Source: Priapulus caudatus
Lineage: Eukaryota; Priapulida; Priapulimorpha; Priapulimorphida; Priapulidae
Assembly: GCF_000485595.1 (NCBI RefSeq)
Contig: NW_014577084.1
Coordinates: forward strand, 701,903 to 735,293
Length of the DNA: 33,391 nucleotides
Reading direction: 5' to 3'
Under the pieces are notes generated by a model. It searched no databases and had not been told where the DNA came from. It saw only the letters and a program-made list of their open reading frames with translations. This document shows, one piece after another, positions 24,441 to 33,391 of this stretch (its first letter is position 1; each line of letters begins with the position of its first letter). The position numbers were made by a program, and so were the translations under genes.

Positions 24441-24652
24441 TGGCTCACAGCAGTAACAGAAGGCAACTGAACATTTCTATGTTTCAGCACTGGCACAGAA
24501 AAGGTAGAGCAATTATCCATGCCAAATCCAAGAAGTGTATGGACAGTCTAAATTCAGCCACCATGGGACTTGCCGTGTTAGACTGCTCACCGGGTACTTA
24601 CACACAGCTGTGGGACTTCACATTAGAACTACAAACTCAACACGTAGTGTGA
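19031..24652 (+). CDS. GALNT2: Polypeptide N-acetylgalactosaminyltransferase 2 (GALNT2), 3' 13 coding exons
   Basis: Golgi enzyme that transfers GalNAc from UDP-GalNAc to Ser/Thr, starting mucin-type O-glycans. Exons read: 19031-19129, 19528-19595, 19946-20011, 20377-20498, 20671-20758, 21191-21275, 21481-21584, 21925-22051, 22219-22311, 23010-23093, 23446-23572, 23943-24056, 24488-24652 (TGA). Every junction is GT-AG and frames join, giving 446 residues. Counting from the first full codon (Cys1): [17 protein letters not shown] at about 9-25, the metal-binding Asp99-Ser-His101, Gal/GalNAc-T motif [12 protein letters not shown] around 203-214, and the third metal ligand His233 in GHVFR. The ricin-type lectin domain starts near 325, with QEW (354-356), QHW (392-394) and QLW (432-434); CLD is kept in the first repeat. 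LVDDYSNDP and the C-terminal tail fit GALNT2 best among family members. Human GALNT2 has 571 residues, so about 125 N-terminal residues (tail, membrane anchor, stem) are missing; the first exon opens with a split codon, so they lie upstream or in the gap. Confidence 0.95.
19942..19949 (+). other. Tandem NAGNAG splice acceptor in GALNT2
   Basis: The sequence ACAGCAG ends intron 2 of the visible GALNT2 model. Splicing after the first AG (exon from 19946) gives Asn-Asp-Pro-Ala-Asp-Gly; after the second (exon from 19949) gives Asn-Asp-Pro-Asp-Gly. Both keep the frame and differ by one Ala in the catalytic domain. Usage cannot be told from DNA. Confidence 0.75.
20093..20306. repeat. 20-bp minisatellite in a GALNT2 intron
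   Basis: About ten tandem units of roughly GGCACGAACGCACGTACATA, with changes at a few positions (GAACG/GCACG, ATA/ACA). It lies in the intron between the exons ending at 20011 and starting at 20377. It creates long Cys/Val/Arg/Ala open frames on the - strand that are not genes. Confidence 0.93.
20936..21000. repeat. 65-bp hairpin in a GALNT2 intron
   Basis: The arms 20936-20953 and 20983-21000 are 18 bp with one mismatch (TCAGAAGTGACATAATAT against the complement of the right arm). It lies between the exons ending at 20758 and starting at 21191. Its right end, CTCCTGA, resembles the hairpins at 2.0 and 3.6 kb. Confidence 0.75.
22312..23009 (+). other. Longest visible GALNT2 intron
   Basis: About 700 bp between the exons ending FG(S) and starting with IAERQ. 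It contains a short GATAACACGC direct repeat near 22377-22430. No other feature was seen. Confidence 0.8.
23333..23383. repeat. (AT)n microsatellite in a GALNT2 intron
   Basis: An uninterrupted AT run of 51 bp between the exons ending at 23093 and starting at 23446. Confidence 0.97.
24404..24439. repeat. (AAT)n microsatellite in the last GALNT2 intron
   Basis: About twelve AAT units, 49 bp before the acceptor of the terminal coding exon. Read as protein it gives a poly-Asn run that is not part of the gene. Confidence 0.97.
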
Positions 24653-26014
24653 AGGTAAAGTCAAGAAAACACAGGAGTCACCGGGTGAAAAGACATAATA
24701 CAGAAATATGAGAAGGTCATGCTGACGGAATCAGAAGCAAACGGCTGGTGAAGAAAAGACAGACTAGAAACGAGTGTGTAATGATAGAAGCCCGATGACG
24801 GTGGGGGAAGGGTGAGCTTACGGCAAGGGAAAGACGAACAATGGCCCCAAATCCAGACAAACAAATATATAGATCCACAGACTGGCTGGATAATTCAAAT
24901 ACATTGTGGTAATTAAAAATATTTCTCATCATTACTTTATATAGATATCCGTGTGATACACACAGAGTTACAATGCAGTAATACGTTTTTTCAGTATTAT
25001 TCATTCCTAGTTCATAACCATATGGGATCATATCTAAGTGTAATTGGAGATTTAATGGTAATGATTTTAATTTGTTATTTGATGAGTTGCTGATTTCACT
25101 TTCTGAACATATCAAAGACATTTATGTGTAAATGTGAGGGTACTCGCGTTCACTTTACAAAAAGAATTTTTATGGACACATCACTTACTAAAGCCAATAC
25201 TCTTAGAATATAAACATACATATATTTTTTTATGTGCCAGGATAAAGGTTTTGGTAGCTTTGTCAATGTCTTGAATGTTATATAGATAGTAGTCATCTAC
25301 ACATTTGCTTGTACCGTTGTACGACTGTTTAGCTGAAATCTAACAGTGAAACAGTGAATGAATGACTTTTGCGCCCTCTTCAGGTGATTTTTACAACATG
25401 TGTCAACTCGTGTTGAGTGACCACGTTATGTGGAACAACCACGTTTTCTGCAGATTGAAATTTACGACTAGCTACTTACATTAAAATCCATGAAAGACTA
25501 GCAGTAGATAGATTTAAACTGAAACCATATCATAGTTTGATTATTTAGCATAGTGATGATACAGAGGTAGCCACAGTAGCTTTATCAATGATAATTGTGC
25601 CTTTACGAATTGACCACCGATCTATGTGATTCTTACCACCAATAAGTCCTGAATTTTCCAAACATTTTACCAGCGTATTCACCACAAAACATGAATAAAA
25701 TCACACTAGCCTATCATGGCAATAACTGCAACATTTCATAGAAAGTATGCTTAGATAATTGTTAGATAAATTTACCAATGAATACGAAGTGATCATTCTA
25801 ATAATTCTCAGATAATGGGCTTTTCAGTCTTATAGTGAAATAGTCTCAACAATTATACATCATAAATGTATAATGTGTTATATATTGGTTAAATTATTGC
25901 ATGGTATTCAACTGACCATCTGTAAATATGTGCAGTTGTATAGAAAAGGTGCGTTTTTTCTGCTGTATATATTTGTAGCTGTATAAATGAGTGTTCCTGA
26001 AATGCATTGTTGTA

Positions 26015-26020
26015 AATAAA
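26015..26020 (+). terminator. Candidate GALNT2 polyadenylation signal
   Basis: AATAAA followed by a GT-rich stretch (TACTGTGTGC). It would give a 3' UTR of about 1.4 kb. An earlier AATAAA at 25694-25699 is the alternative. Confidence 0.45.
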
Positions 26021-26333
26021 TACTGTGTGCTAATAGGATGACTTGTGACAATAGAAACCGAACATTATTATTGCTATACCTAATCTACTTTAAATTTGGT
26101 TTTGTGTTGTTCTATGATACCTGGAATCACCTCTTTGTCAATGTTCACATTTCAAACAAAAACCATTCATTTTCTAAAAACAACCAATTCAATATTTACT
26201 AATCACCAACTTTATACATTATTAATAGTATGGCATGTAATATTGAAACTTAGTGACTTTCACATGGCAAATTATTTGATATTTGGTCTTTGTTGTTGAA
26301 AATATTATAAAGGAGTGCCTGACCAAATAGTAG

Positions 26334-26339
26334 TTTATT
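26334..26339 (-). terminator. Candidate PWP1 polyadenylation signal
   Basis: AATAAA on the - strand (TTTATT on +), 21 bp downstream of the PWP1 stop codon. It would give a very short 3' UTR. Confidence 0.5.
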
Positions 26340-26359
26340 AACATCATCTAGTTTAATGA

Positions 26360-29300
26360 TCAGTGCTTTTTCACTAAAGGAGACTTCTTTGACTTATTCT
26401 TCTTTTTCTTTTTTTCCATTTTTGAGCCCACATACGATGTTGATGATGAAGTTGTTGGTTCAATACTTAACGTTTCCATAGCATCTGTTGTATTGGTTGT
26501 CTCTGCAACATCTGAGCTGGTCTCTGGTTGGGGGCACTCAATCTCCAAGTGTTTAGGGATCTGTATCTGTCTGTCACTGAAGTGGTTACGTACTGAAACG
26601 GACATCGATAAACATAGCATTTCTTCTTGAATGTCCAGGATTTTAACTTTCACTGGTGACTTTAATTTTAATAACAAGATTCATATTCTTATGCAATTAA
26701 GCAGACAAACCACCCTAACACATTGGCTTGCCAACACTCACTATAAACTATGAATTTCTAATAATATTAAATATTAAACTTATCATTTCACCTGTGGCAT
26801 TATCTTTTATGTCCCAGACCTTTACCGATGACTGTTCTCCACCAATAGCCACTATATAAGGAGCATCTGGGCATGGGGTACAACACTGCAAGTGACCCTG
26901 CAACATAACAATTCTACATAGTACATCATGAACATACTCTTACATCTACATACTTGATAGATTGAGTACTCATCCTGATACGTAAACTCTAGTCTTGTAG
27001 ACAGCCCTGCTTTTCCAAACTATCAGACTCACATTAACATACAGAAAATGGGTTGACATAGAGCGGGCTACAGGAAATTAACATTATAGAACGTATGCAT
27101 CTATCACACACCTGGTGTACACAGGTGGCCAGCTTAATTCTCTAACTTGATCAAATGTGGCAATCAAATAGTGATTTTGCTAGCAGGACCACAGTGCTGA
27201 TGCCCACTTACTAAGTGCAGGTCCCTCTCCAACACACACTCAGGCTTGTTGTCTTTGAGGTCCCAAATTTTGCAGGTCCTATCTGCTGAAACTGTGGTCA
27301 GGCATCCTGCTATGTGGTTACTCAAGCTTAAGCCTGGAAAACCGCAACATCATACAGCAAAAATTAGTCACCAAAATAACAAGCTGACCATTCTTCAGTG
27401 AAAGCATAATCATGACTATCGATAAAAATTCCAGAAAACTCACCTGTTACGGCTTTTGTATGTGCTCGTAGAGTGAATACTGTGCCAGTCTGCCTCACAT
27501 CTACATAGTAGACAAAGCCAGTCTCTGTTGAAGCCTGTAAAATTTAATATCAAAGCATGATAAATTAATCTACTTCTGTCACATTTAGCTTTCTCACTTC
27601 ACAGGTTTGTGGGATTTTGTAGACTGTTTGAAAGATACATGCAAGTGTAAGCACTTGAATAAAGAAGCAGCTGATGATGCAAAGCATTGAAAGTCACAGA
27701 GGTTTATCACATAAGTACATCAACACACCAAGAAATAGAATGGCTCAAAGTGGTTCCATATTACTCTCTCCACCTCTCCGTCAAACTGCCAGGCTTTGTG
27801 GTTGTTTGATGGATCTCGACAATCAAATAGCATCGCTTTACTGAAAGAAATGCAATCTCTCAAACTCTTGAAGTTACCACTTTCTTTGCATTGCTTGCAT
27901 CTACAACCAATTAAACCTGGAAATACGTTTGTAATTATGAAAATAAAGTGTTACGAATGTGGTTTACCACGATTGATATACGATAATCGATGTGTATTCT
28001 TTAAGTGGGTTTTAACTCATGTAACTAAGGTTACAACTCACTGATCACAGCATCCAGTCAGTAATGACTGACTCTCAAACGGATGCCACACTAGCGACTG
28101 CACCTTCTCCTGGGGCTCTGTTATGTGCATCGCCATCTTCCCTGAATTTAAATCCCACAGACCAACAGTGAAGTCAGCACTTCCACTTGCCAAGATGTGC
28201 CTAAAATGACAACCTTGTATTTAATTTAACATTTAAAATTGAAGATTAATTGCAGTAGAGCCAACTGAAGGGTGGTACTATGGAGAGAATTTATATTTTC
28301 ACCTTAATATATACCTGTGAAATGACACACACAGTTTGGACCTGTCACTATGGCACAATGAATACCACCAGATTTTAACCAAATATTCACGATTTATCTT
28401 GAAATTTGAACTTTACCACCTGTCAAAAATTTTAATCTCACTTGACATGATCAATAATTTTACCAAATCAAAATGAGGTTTTCTTATAAGGCCATGGGTA
28501 TTCGATTCAGCATCATAAACTTGTTTGGTTTTGTTATTCCGCCGAGCATTCTAAATCAGACTTCATACTGAAAAAACTAATACCAACCTACATGATAAGA
28601 CGACACTGCAAGCAAAAAATCCCATAGAGATTTTTAATTGTTGGCTATGTATTGAAGCCTATATATAAAAAGCGAATCACACAATAGTACCGAGCCTGCT
28701 TGTTCCATGAAAGGTCTAGCACTGCATCCTCATGAGCATCTAAGGCTGTGTTCTTGCTCTTCCTTGCCTTCTTCGTCTTCTTTGTTACTTTGCCTAGCTG
28801 ATATGCTGGTTCTATACAGTCGATGACATCAAGGTCCCACACATCAATATGAGGCGACAGTGAACCAACTGCTGCAAAGTTTCCTGCAAAGATGACGACA
28901 TCATCATTCTACATTTGTGTTGCCCAGTACCAACAGTGAAACAGTGTTAGTGGAACCTGGAAAAGCTACTTCTTTAGCTTGGTCCAGGAAACGTAAGCCC
29001 GGCGCACATTGCCGAACATTTTGCTCAAAAACATTATCGTAGCAATGTTCCATGAAATGTTCGGCAATGTGCGGGGAAAAAAGTCGCCGAACATTTGTTC
29101 CGAACAATGTTTCTGAAGATCGGAAATGTTCGTCAATGTGCGCTGAATGTCGAACAATTCTAGGAACATTTGTAAAGTAGTAACCAATAGCAGCACGATA
29201 TGTGGTCACATGATTTTTGTGCCCAATCATGCGCCGATCACGTGACTCTTTACAACACAGCTACTAGACGGCCCCACGAGATTGTTCGCTGCAAAATATT

Positions 29301-31339
29301 TGGCAATGTGCGCTCAGCAATTGTCCACCCGCACATTGCCAGACAAAAACATTTGTTCGGACGAACATTTGTTCAGAAAAATGTTCGGCAATGTGCGCCA
29401 GGCTTAAAGCAGCACCTCTCCTCACCACATGAGAGAACAAACATACAAGATTGTTTTTAGACAGAATACCTCACCCAATGCAAATACTGGGTGACCTAAA
29501 TAAATCAGCAGAAATGCAGCAGTGTTAAAGACTCTCATTCGTAACAGTTGAGGTATTTGTTAGATAAATGTGTAAATATAAATATAAATATTTTACAGAT
29601 TAATAACAAATTTAAATAAAAAGTACTTACTGTATTTTTAACAAGCATAATAATAGCATCAACATCAATCGACTGACATAAAAAGAAAAAATAATGTTCT
29701 GCTGATATCATTGAAAGAATTTTAATATATTTATGTAATTACACAAACTTACCCGAAGAGTTGTCTGATGGATCAAAATCTATCCACTCCACACATAATG
29801 GAAAGGCAGGAAGCAAGATGTCATGATGAATAAATAGCTGTTTTTCTTCCTCATTATAGACTGAAATCATAGAAAGTGTAAAACACATATAAGTACTAAC
29901 AAATTTAATAAAGTGTATGTAAATTAACCAAGAGATGTTGATGGAACTACACATTTATTTATGTAATGAAAACATGTTTTTAAGGTCCAGGAGAATGTCA
30001 CAAGTTCTCCACAGTCAGATATGCTTGTTATGTTAAATTAACAAATGCTATAACAAACAAAAATGTTAAATCAATAGTACACTTGCAAAAATATGATGCA
30101 CTTATTCAAATATAAAATGTTTTGATTACTATCTCATCTGTTTTATACAGCTATTCACAAGCTTACCATAAACATCCAAGTTGCTACAATCTCTTTCTAC
30201 ATGCCCTGCGAGTATCAAGTTGTCTGTTGGCTTGATTACTAGATTTTCGTCATCCTCATCCTGCGAACAATCAAAGATCTTTTCTACTAAACTATTCTGC
30301 ACCAGTATTCATCGGAACAGACATTTTTAATAAAACCTGTCATTGATACCGAATTGGAAAAATGTATATGTTACGTAGCATAAATATACTGTAGCTTAAC
30401 TAACAATAATGGTGAATGCTATAGTGAATAGCACTGCTAGCATGATAGGTCTATATTAAACTCAACAATATGTTCTACACACGAACGTGTGCACGAAACA
30501 ATTTTACCTTGTCATCTCGCAAGGTGATGTATGGGTCTTCATTGTTACTAGCATAGTATGTGAGGCTTCCAATTCCTGACAGTGGATTATCTTGGAAATC
30601 TGTGGGGAAAAAAACAGAAAATGTCAACTCATGTGGTTTAGATATAATATCATATTATAGTTTTGCGAGCTGCTCTGGTAACGACAACCACACCTTCTTC
30701 GTCATAGGTTTCCAGATGGTATTTTGCCATTTCATCTTCAATAGCTTGCATGTCATCAGTGGCTTCATCTTTTCCTATTTCCACAGTACTTGGTTTTCCA
30801 TCTGCATCATCTTCAACAACTTCATCGATGTCCCTATTGAAATTATTTTGATTTCTGAACAGTACATGGTACATTTTAAATTAAATATGTTTCCTTAAAA
30901 TTGCACAGTCAATACCAATCTACCAGAAATATTAAATGGAAGTTATAAAGCAATTATTACGCATTATAACGCATTAACCTTGGACAAATTCAGTTTCCTG
31001 ACTTCGAATTTAATATCTGTAAAAGAGATACTAACTTATAGTTGAATTAACAACTTTCTCACGGTTTCGAATAATAATAATAAAATAGGGTCATGCTTCA
31101 CAATCACCCCAACTAGTGCTCTTCAATATACTATCTTACTTTTACATAGAGACTAAGAGACACACAACAAATGGTCTACAAATGTTAACTGGGTGTGCAC
31201 AAAGAAACAAAAGTATCTACCTACAATGCTCTACTGGTCTAATAAAATAACACATGTAGTGATGAGGTTTTTTGACAAACCTGATGTCGTCTTTTGTTTC
31301 CTCAATGATTTTTTTAAGTTCTTCTTCTGACAATGCTAC
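26360..31339 (-). CDS. PWP1: Periodic tryptophan protein 1 homolog (PWP1), 12 coding exons, first exon missing
   Basis: Nucleolar WD-repeat protein needed for large-subunit ribosome maturation and rRNA gene expression (known from yeast, fly and human). Exons 5' to 3' on the - strand: 31339-31281, 30833-30694, 30599-30508, 30260-30167, 29860-29753, 28883-28691, 28200-28042, 27840-27729, 27534-27444, 27333-27212, 26897-26792, 26592-26360 (TGA). All introns are GT-AG and frames join to 502 residues. In order: [14 protein letters not shown] (1-14); an acidic region ending HLETYDEE (21-66); [10 protein letters not shown] (88-97); [27 protein letters not shown]; then the WD propeller with VWDLD (Trp180), LWDLN (Trp244), IWDLK (Trp373) and VWDIK (Trp418). 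A Lys-rich loop lies at 196-208, and the tail (485-502) is Lys-rich, a likely nuclear localisation signal. Human PWP1 is 501 residues; here only about 24 N-terminal residues are absent. The first visible exon begins in phase 0 after an AG, so a start exon lies further 5'. Confidence 0.96.
28994..29406. mobile_element. MITE in a PWP1 intron built from repeats of one motif
   Basis: Ends TAAGCCCGGCGCACATTGCC (28994) and its near-exact complement ending GGCTTA (29406) form terminal repeats of about 28 bp with one mismatch. The TA at each edge may be the target duplication (Tc1/mariner style); that is inference. Inside, the word GTTCGGCAATGTGCG or its complement recurs in full or degraded form about six or more times, in both orientations, mixed with GAACATTTGTTC. 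No transposase. Small open frames on both strands are by-products. The host intron is the one between exons 29860-29753 and 28883-28691. Confidence 0.9.
30834..31280 (-). other. PWP1 intron
   Basis: AT-rich intron between the VALSEEE exon and the acidic exon. No repeat or RNA gene was seen. Confidence 0.8.
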
Positions 31340-31585
31340 CTACATTAGCAAAAGAAAAAAAATACTATACATAACAGCTTGTGTAAAACGTTTGGGTGCC
31401 ATCTCTTGAGAAGACTGTTTAAAATCCTATGCCTTAACCTTAATGGCTTAAGTCACTGTTATTGTTAAAACATGACTTACTGTCATATTTGGCTACAAAT
31501 AGCAGTTGTTGGTACCTTGGTGGAGCAGCTGGAAACATTACGTCCAATTGTTATGAGATACCGGCTATACACGCACCTGCCGCTA
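31340..31585 (-). other. Sequence 5' of the first visible PWP1 exon
   Basis: Begins with a normal acceptor (ATGTAG on the - strand). A possible donor lies after AGCTGCTCCACCAAG at about 31518-31532; it would join in frame and give ...SSCSTK, but no in-frame ATG precedes it and the CVAWV motif expected at the PWP1 N-terminus is absent. I do not call an exon here. Confidence 0.4.
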
Positions 31586-31760
31586 GCGGCGCTGATCGTC
31601 AACTCGGTTACTCAGCAACCCGCAAGTAGTCAGGTCCCTTAGTGCAAAATATGGGCCGAATCATTACAGGAGTGACAAAAGTCTCAAACTTGGCACAGTT
31701 GTAGCTTATGGCAGTACTATAATTATTAGAGGGGGTGCCCAATGCAGATATTCCTTAGAA

Positions 31761-31940
31761 GTGAATTACAGATGATTAAATGTTTGAACCACCCGACTCC
31801 GAACCCCCCTACCGCGCCCGCCTGTATACAATGCCAATACATGTACCAGCAGTACAATGCGCCAGTACACACAGTACAGGCGGGCGCAGTAGAGGGGTTC
31901 GGAGTCGGGTGGTTCGAACATTTAATCATCTGTAATTCAC
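31761..31940. repeat. Nested hairpin with 66-bp arms
   Basis: Arms 31761-31826 and 31875-31940 pair without gaps and with only a few mismatches; the loop is 48 bp. The arms begin GTGAATTACAGATGATTAAA. A third, partial copy lies at about 32690-32755 in the right outer arm, so the left side carries a duplicated arm end. Confidence 0.9.
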
Positions 31941-31947
31941 TTCCGCG

Positions 31948-32650
31948 CGCATATATTTGCTAATATATTGACTAATCGTGCGCCAATACGTCGCGCCATA
32001 AATCGTAGGTATCTAGAATTTTAGAAATGTAACTCAAATCCTTCGCGAGATATTAGTTAGTACACTATCCTACGGGCCATAGCCGCGCGTATATATATTA
32101 GCCTATGAGTGATACCGTGCATATATTTTTGGTAATTAATTAAACTATTCGTGCTTTAACAAACTCAAAATTCACAGAGACCATAGCTAAGACATGTGTT
32201 TATATGTATCTAAAATTTTAGAAAATGTACCTCAAATCGTTCGCGAGATATTAGAGTTAGTACACTATCCTTTGGGCCATAGCCGCGTGTATATATTATC
32301 CTATGACGATACCGTGCGTATATTTTTGGTAATTAATTAAACTATTCGTGCTTCAATAAACTCACAATTTACAGAGACCATAGCTAAGAGATGTGTTTAT
32401 AGGTATCTAGAATTTTAGAAATTTAACTCAAATCCTTCGCGAGATATTAGAGTTAGTACACTATCCTACAGGCCATAGCCGCGCGTATATAATAGCCTAT
32501 GAGCGATACCATGCGTATATTTTTGGTAATTAATTAAACTATTCGTGATTCAATAAACTCAAAATTCACGGGGATTATAGCCAAGACATGTGTTTATATG
32601 TATCTAGATTTATAGAAATGTAGCAAGATATGAGAGTTAATACACTTTCA
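31948..32650. repeat. 197-bp tandem repeat array
   Basis: The word ATCTA(G/A) followed by (A)ATTTTAGAAA recurs at 32011, 32208, 32405 and, degraded, 32602: three successive steps of exactly 197 bp. GGTAATTAATTAAACTATTC recurs in register. The first unit is shorter by about 26 bp and the last decays near 32650. Confidence 0.92.
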
Positions 32651-32977
32651 TGCCGCCTATAGCGCAATAGCCAGGCTGTAGAGCTGTATACAATGCGCCA
32701 GTACAGGCGGGAGCGGTTAATTCGAACATTTAATCATCTGTAATACACTTCTAAGGAATATCTACATTGGGCACCCCTTCTAATATTTATAGTACTGCCA
32801 TAGGCTACAACTGTGCCAAGTTTGATGCTTTTGTCAGCTCTGTAACGATCATGAAACTAAGGGACCTAACTAAAATGTTTACAATCACAATTGCATTGAA
32901 TAACCATAGATATACACAACACATGTATGTGTTGTTTATATCTATCATAACCGAGTTGACGATCAGCGCCGCGATAC

Positions 32978-33038
32978 AATAATGTAACCCAACAAGAGTA
33001 GGGGTTGCAACTCCCTACTCTTGTGGGGTTACATTATT
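32978..33038. repeat. 61-nt near-perfect hairpin next to the foldback element
   Basis: Arms AATAATGTAACCC-ACAAGAGTAGGG pair with the complement to 33038 with one mismatch (an A facing G) and a loop of about 6 nt (TTGCAA). It starts 6 bp after the foldback element's end. The size and stem resemble a miRNA precursor, but the symmetry fits a palindromic mobile relic equally well. Confidence 0.7.
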
Positions 33039-33391
33039 TTATCTACTACTAACCCATCTACCAAGTGCCAGTGGCAGTGCCAGTGGTTGAGAGACCTGAA
33101 TTTATTATACTCATGACAATGACATAACTTATCATTCATTCATTGCGGAAAAATATCAATTTTCATCCCTCTATTCTCTATTTCACTCTTACACCAAATT
33201 CCTCCCCTTCTGCAAGAAAACAAGTTTGTCAGATGTCAACAAGTGTCGTACACCGTCGTAGTTTATTACTATTTACTATTTAGGTATAGGTTGTGCGCGA
33301 GATCTAACTAACGCTGAGAGGGTCTATGTCCCCCAGGGTACTGCCGGAACGTACCCTGGTACTATCTAATATGCCGGACTGTACCTCGCCT
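33039..33391. other. Right-hand end, no gene recognised
   Basis: A short GTGCCAGTGGCA direct and mirror repeat lies near 33065-33088 and a stem CCAGGGTAC/GTACCCTGG at 33333-33341/33351-33359. CpG frequency rises again after 33240. This could be the PWP1 5' region, but no start exon was recognised. Confidence 0.45.

Larger units (their letters stand above)
24653..26359. other. GALNT2 3' UTR and convergent intergenic spacer
   Basis: AT-rich, CpG-poor sequence between the GALNT2 stop and the PWP1 stop on the other strand. Frames of up to 134 codons on the - strand and 67 on the + strand are unrecognised and look like chance. Two AATAAA signals on the + strand (25694-25699 and 26015-26020) could end GALNT2. 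The extent of the UTR is inference. Confidence 0.6.
31586..32972. mobile_element. Composite foldback transposon with tandem-repeat core
   Basis: The outer ends GCGGCGCTGATCGTCAACTC (31586) and the complement ending at 32972 match exactly over 25 bp. The arms stay similar to about 31790 on the left and 32717 on the right; the right arm has an extra segment holding its own hairpin (32906-32945). Between the arms lie a nested hairpin and 197-bp tandem repeats. No transposase frame. No clear target duplication: the flanks are CCGCTA and GATACA. It is probably a non-autonomous foldback element; the family is unknown to me. Confidence 0.88.

Noticed and set aside
24717-25121. 134-codon - strand frame in the GALNT2 3' region
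   Set aside because: Unrecognised, AT-rich, lies antisense to the presumed UTR, and has no splice partners.
31910-31925. GGTTCGAAC, considered as a tRNA T-arm
   Set aside because: It is part of the nested 66-bp-arm hairpin; no acceptor stem, D-arm or promoter A box fits around it.

Overview
The window is a piece of an animal nuclear genome scaffold. The evidence is two multi-exon genes with GT-AG introns, many simple-sequence repeats, several small inverted-repeat transposons and a 346-base run of N. It looks like an invertebrate: introns are short (about 170-900 bp) and CpG content is strongly two-phased. The phylum cannot be set from the sequence alone. There are no bacterial operons, no CRISPR array and no rRNA gene, and I recognised no tRNA.

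Layout. Positions 1-18.9 kb hold no coding sequence that I can support. They contain microsatellites, a long pyrimidine-rich tract, short hairpins, a 282-bp terminal-inverted-repeat element with a 7-bp target duplication (9022-9303), a nearly perfect inverted repeat with arms of about 196 bp (13515-13928), a sequence gap inside a (GA)n tract (16185-16530) and a 243-bp MITE-like element (16615-16857). From 19031 to 24652 (+) lie the last 13 coding exons of a GALNT2-type polypeptide N-acetylgalactosaminyltransferase: the whole glycosyltransferase domain and the C-terminal ricin-type lectin domain. The 5' exons (cytoplasmic tail, membrane anchor, stem) are not visible and lie upstream or in the gap. 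From 31339 down to 26360 (-) lie 12 coding exons of PWP1, a WD-repeat ribosome-biogenesis protein; only the first short coding exon is not located. The two genes converge tail to tail across about 1.7 kb. A 413-bp MITE built of repeated copies of one motif sits in a PWP1 intron. Just 5' of the PWP1 exons is a composite foldback element (31586-32972) with 197-bp tandem repeats between its arms, followed at once by a 61-nt hairpin.

The genes are unrelated in function: GALNT2 starts mucin-type O-glycosylation in the Golgi, and PWP1 acts in the nucleolus. They are neighbours, not a pathway. The unusual content is in the repeats (foldback architecture, motif-array MITE, long dsRNA-capable palindrome) and in the CpG drop between the left part and the 23.7-31.5 kb gene block. 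I found no evidence of a new biochemical system.
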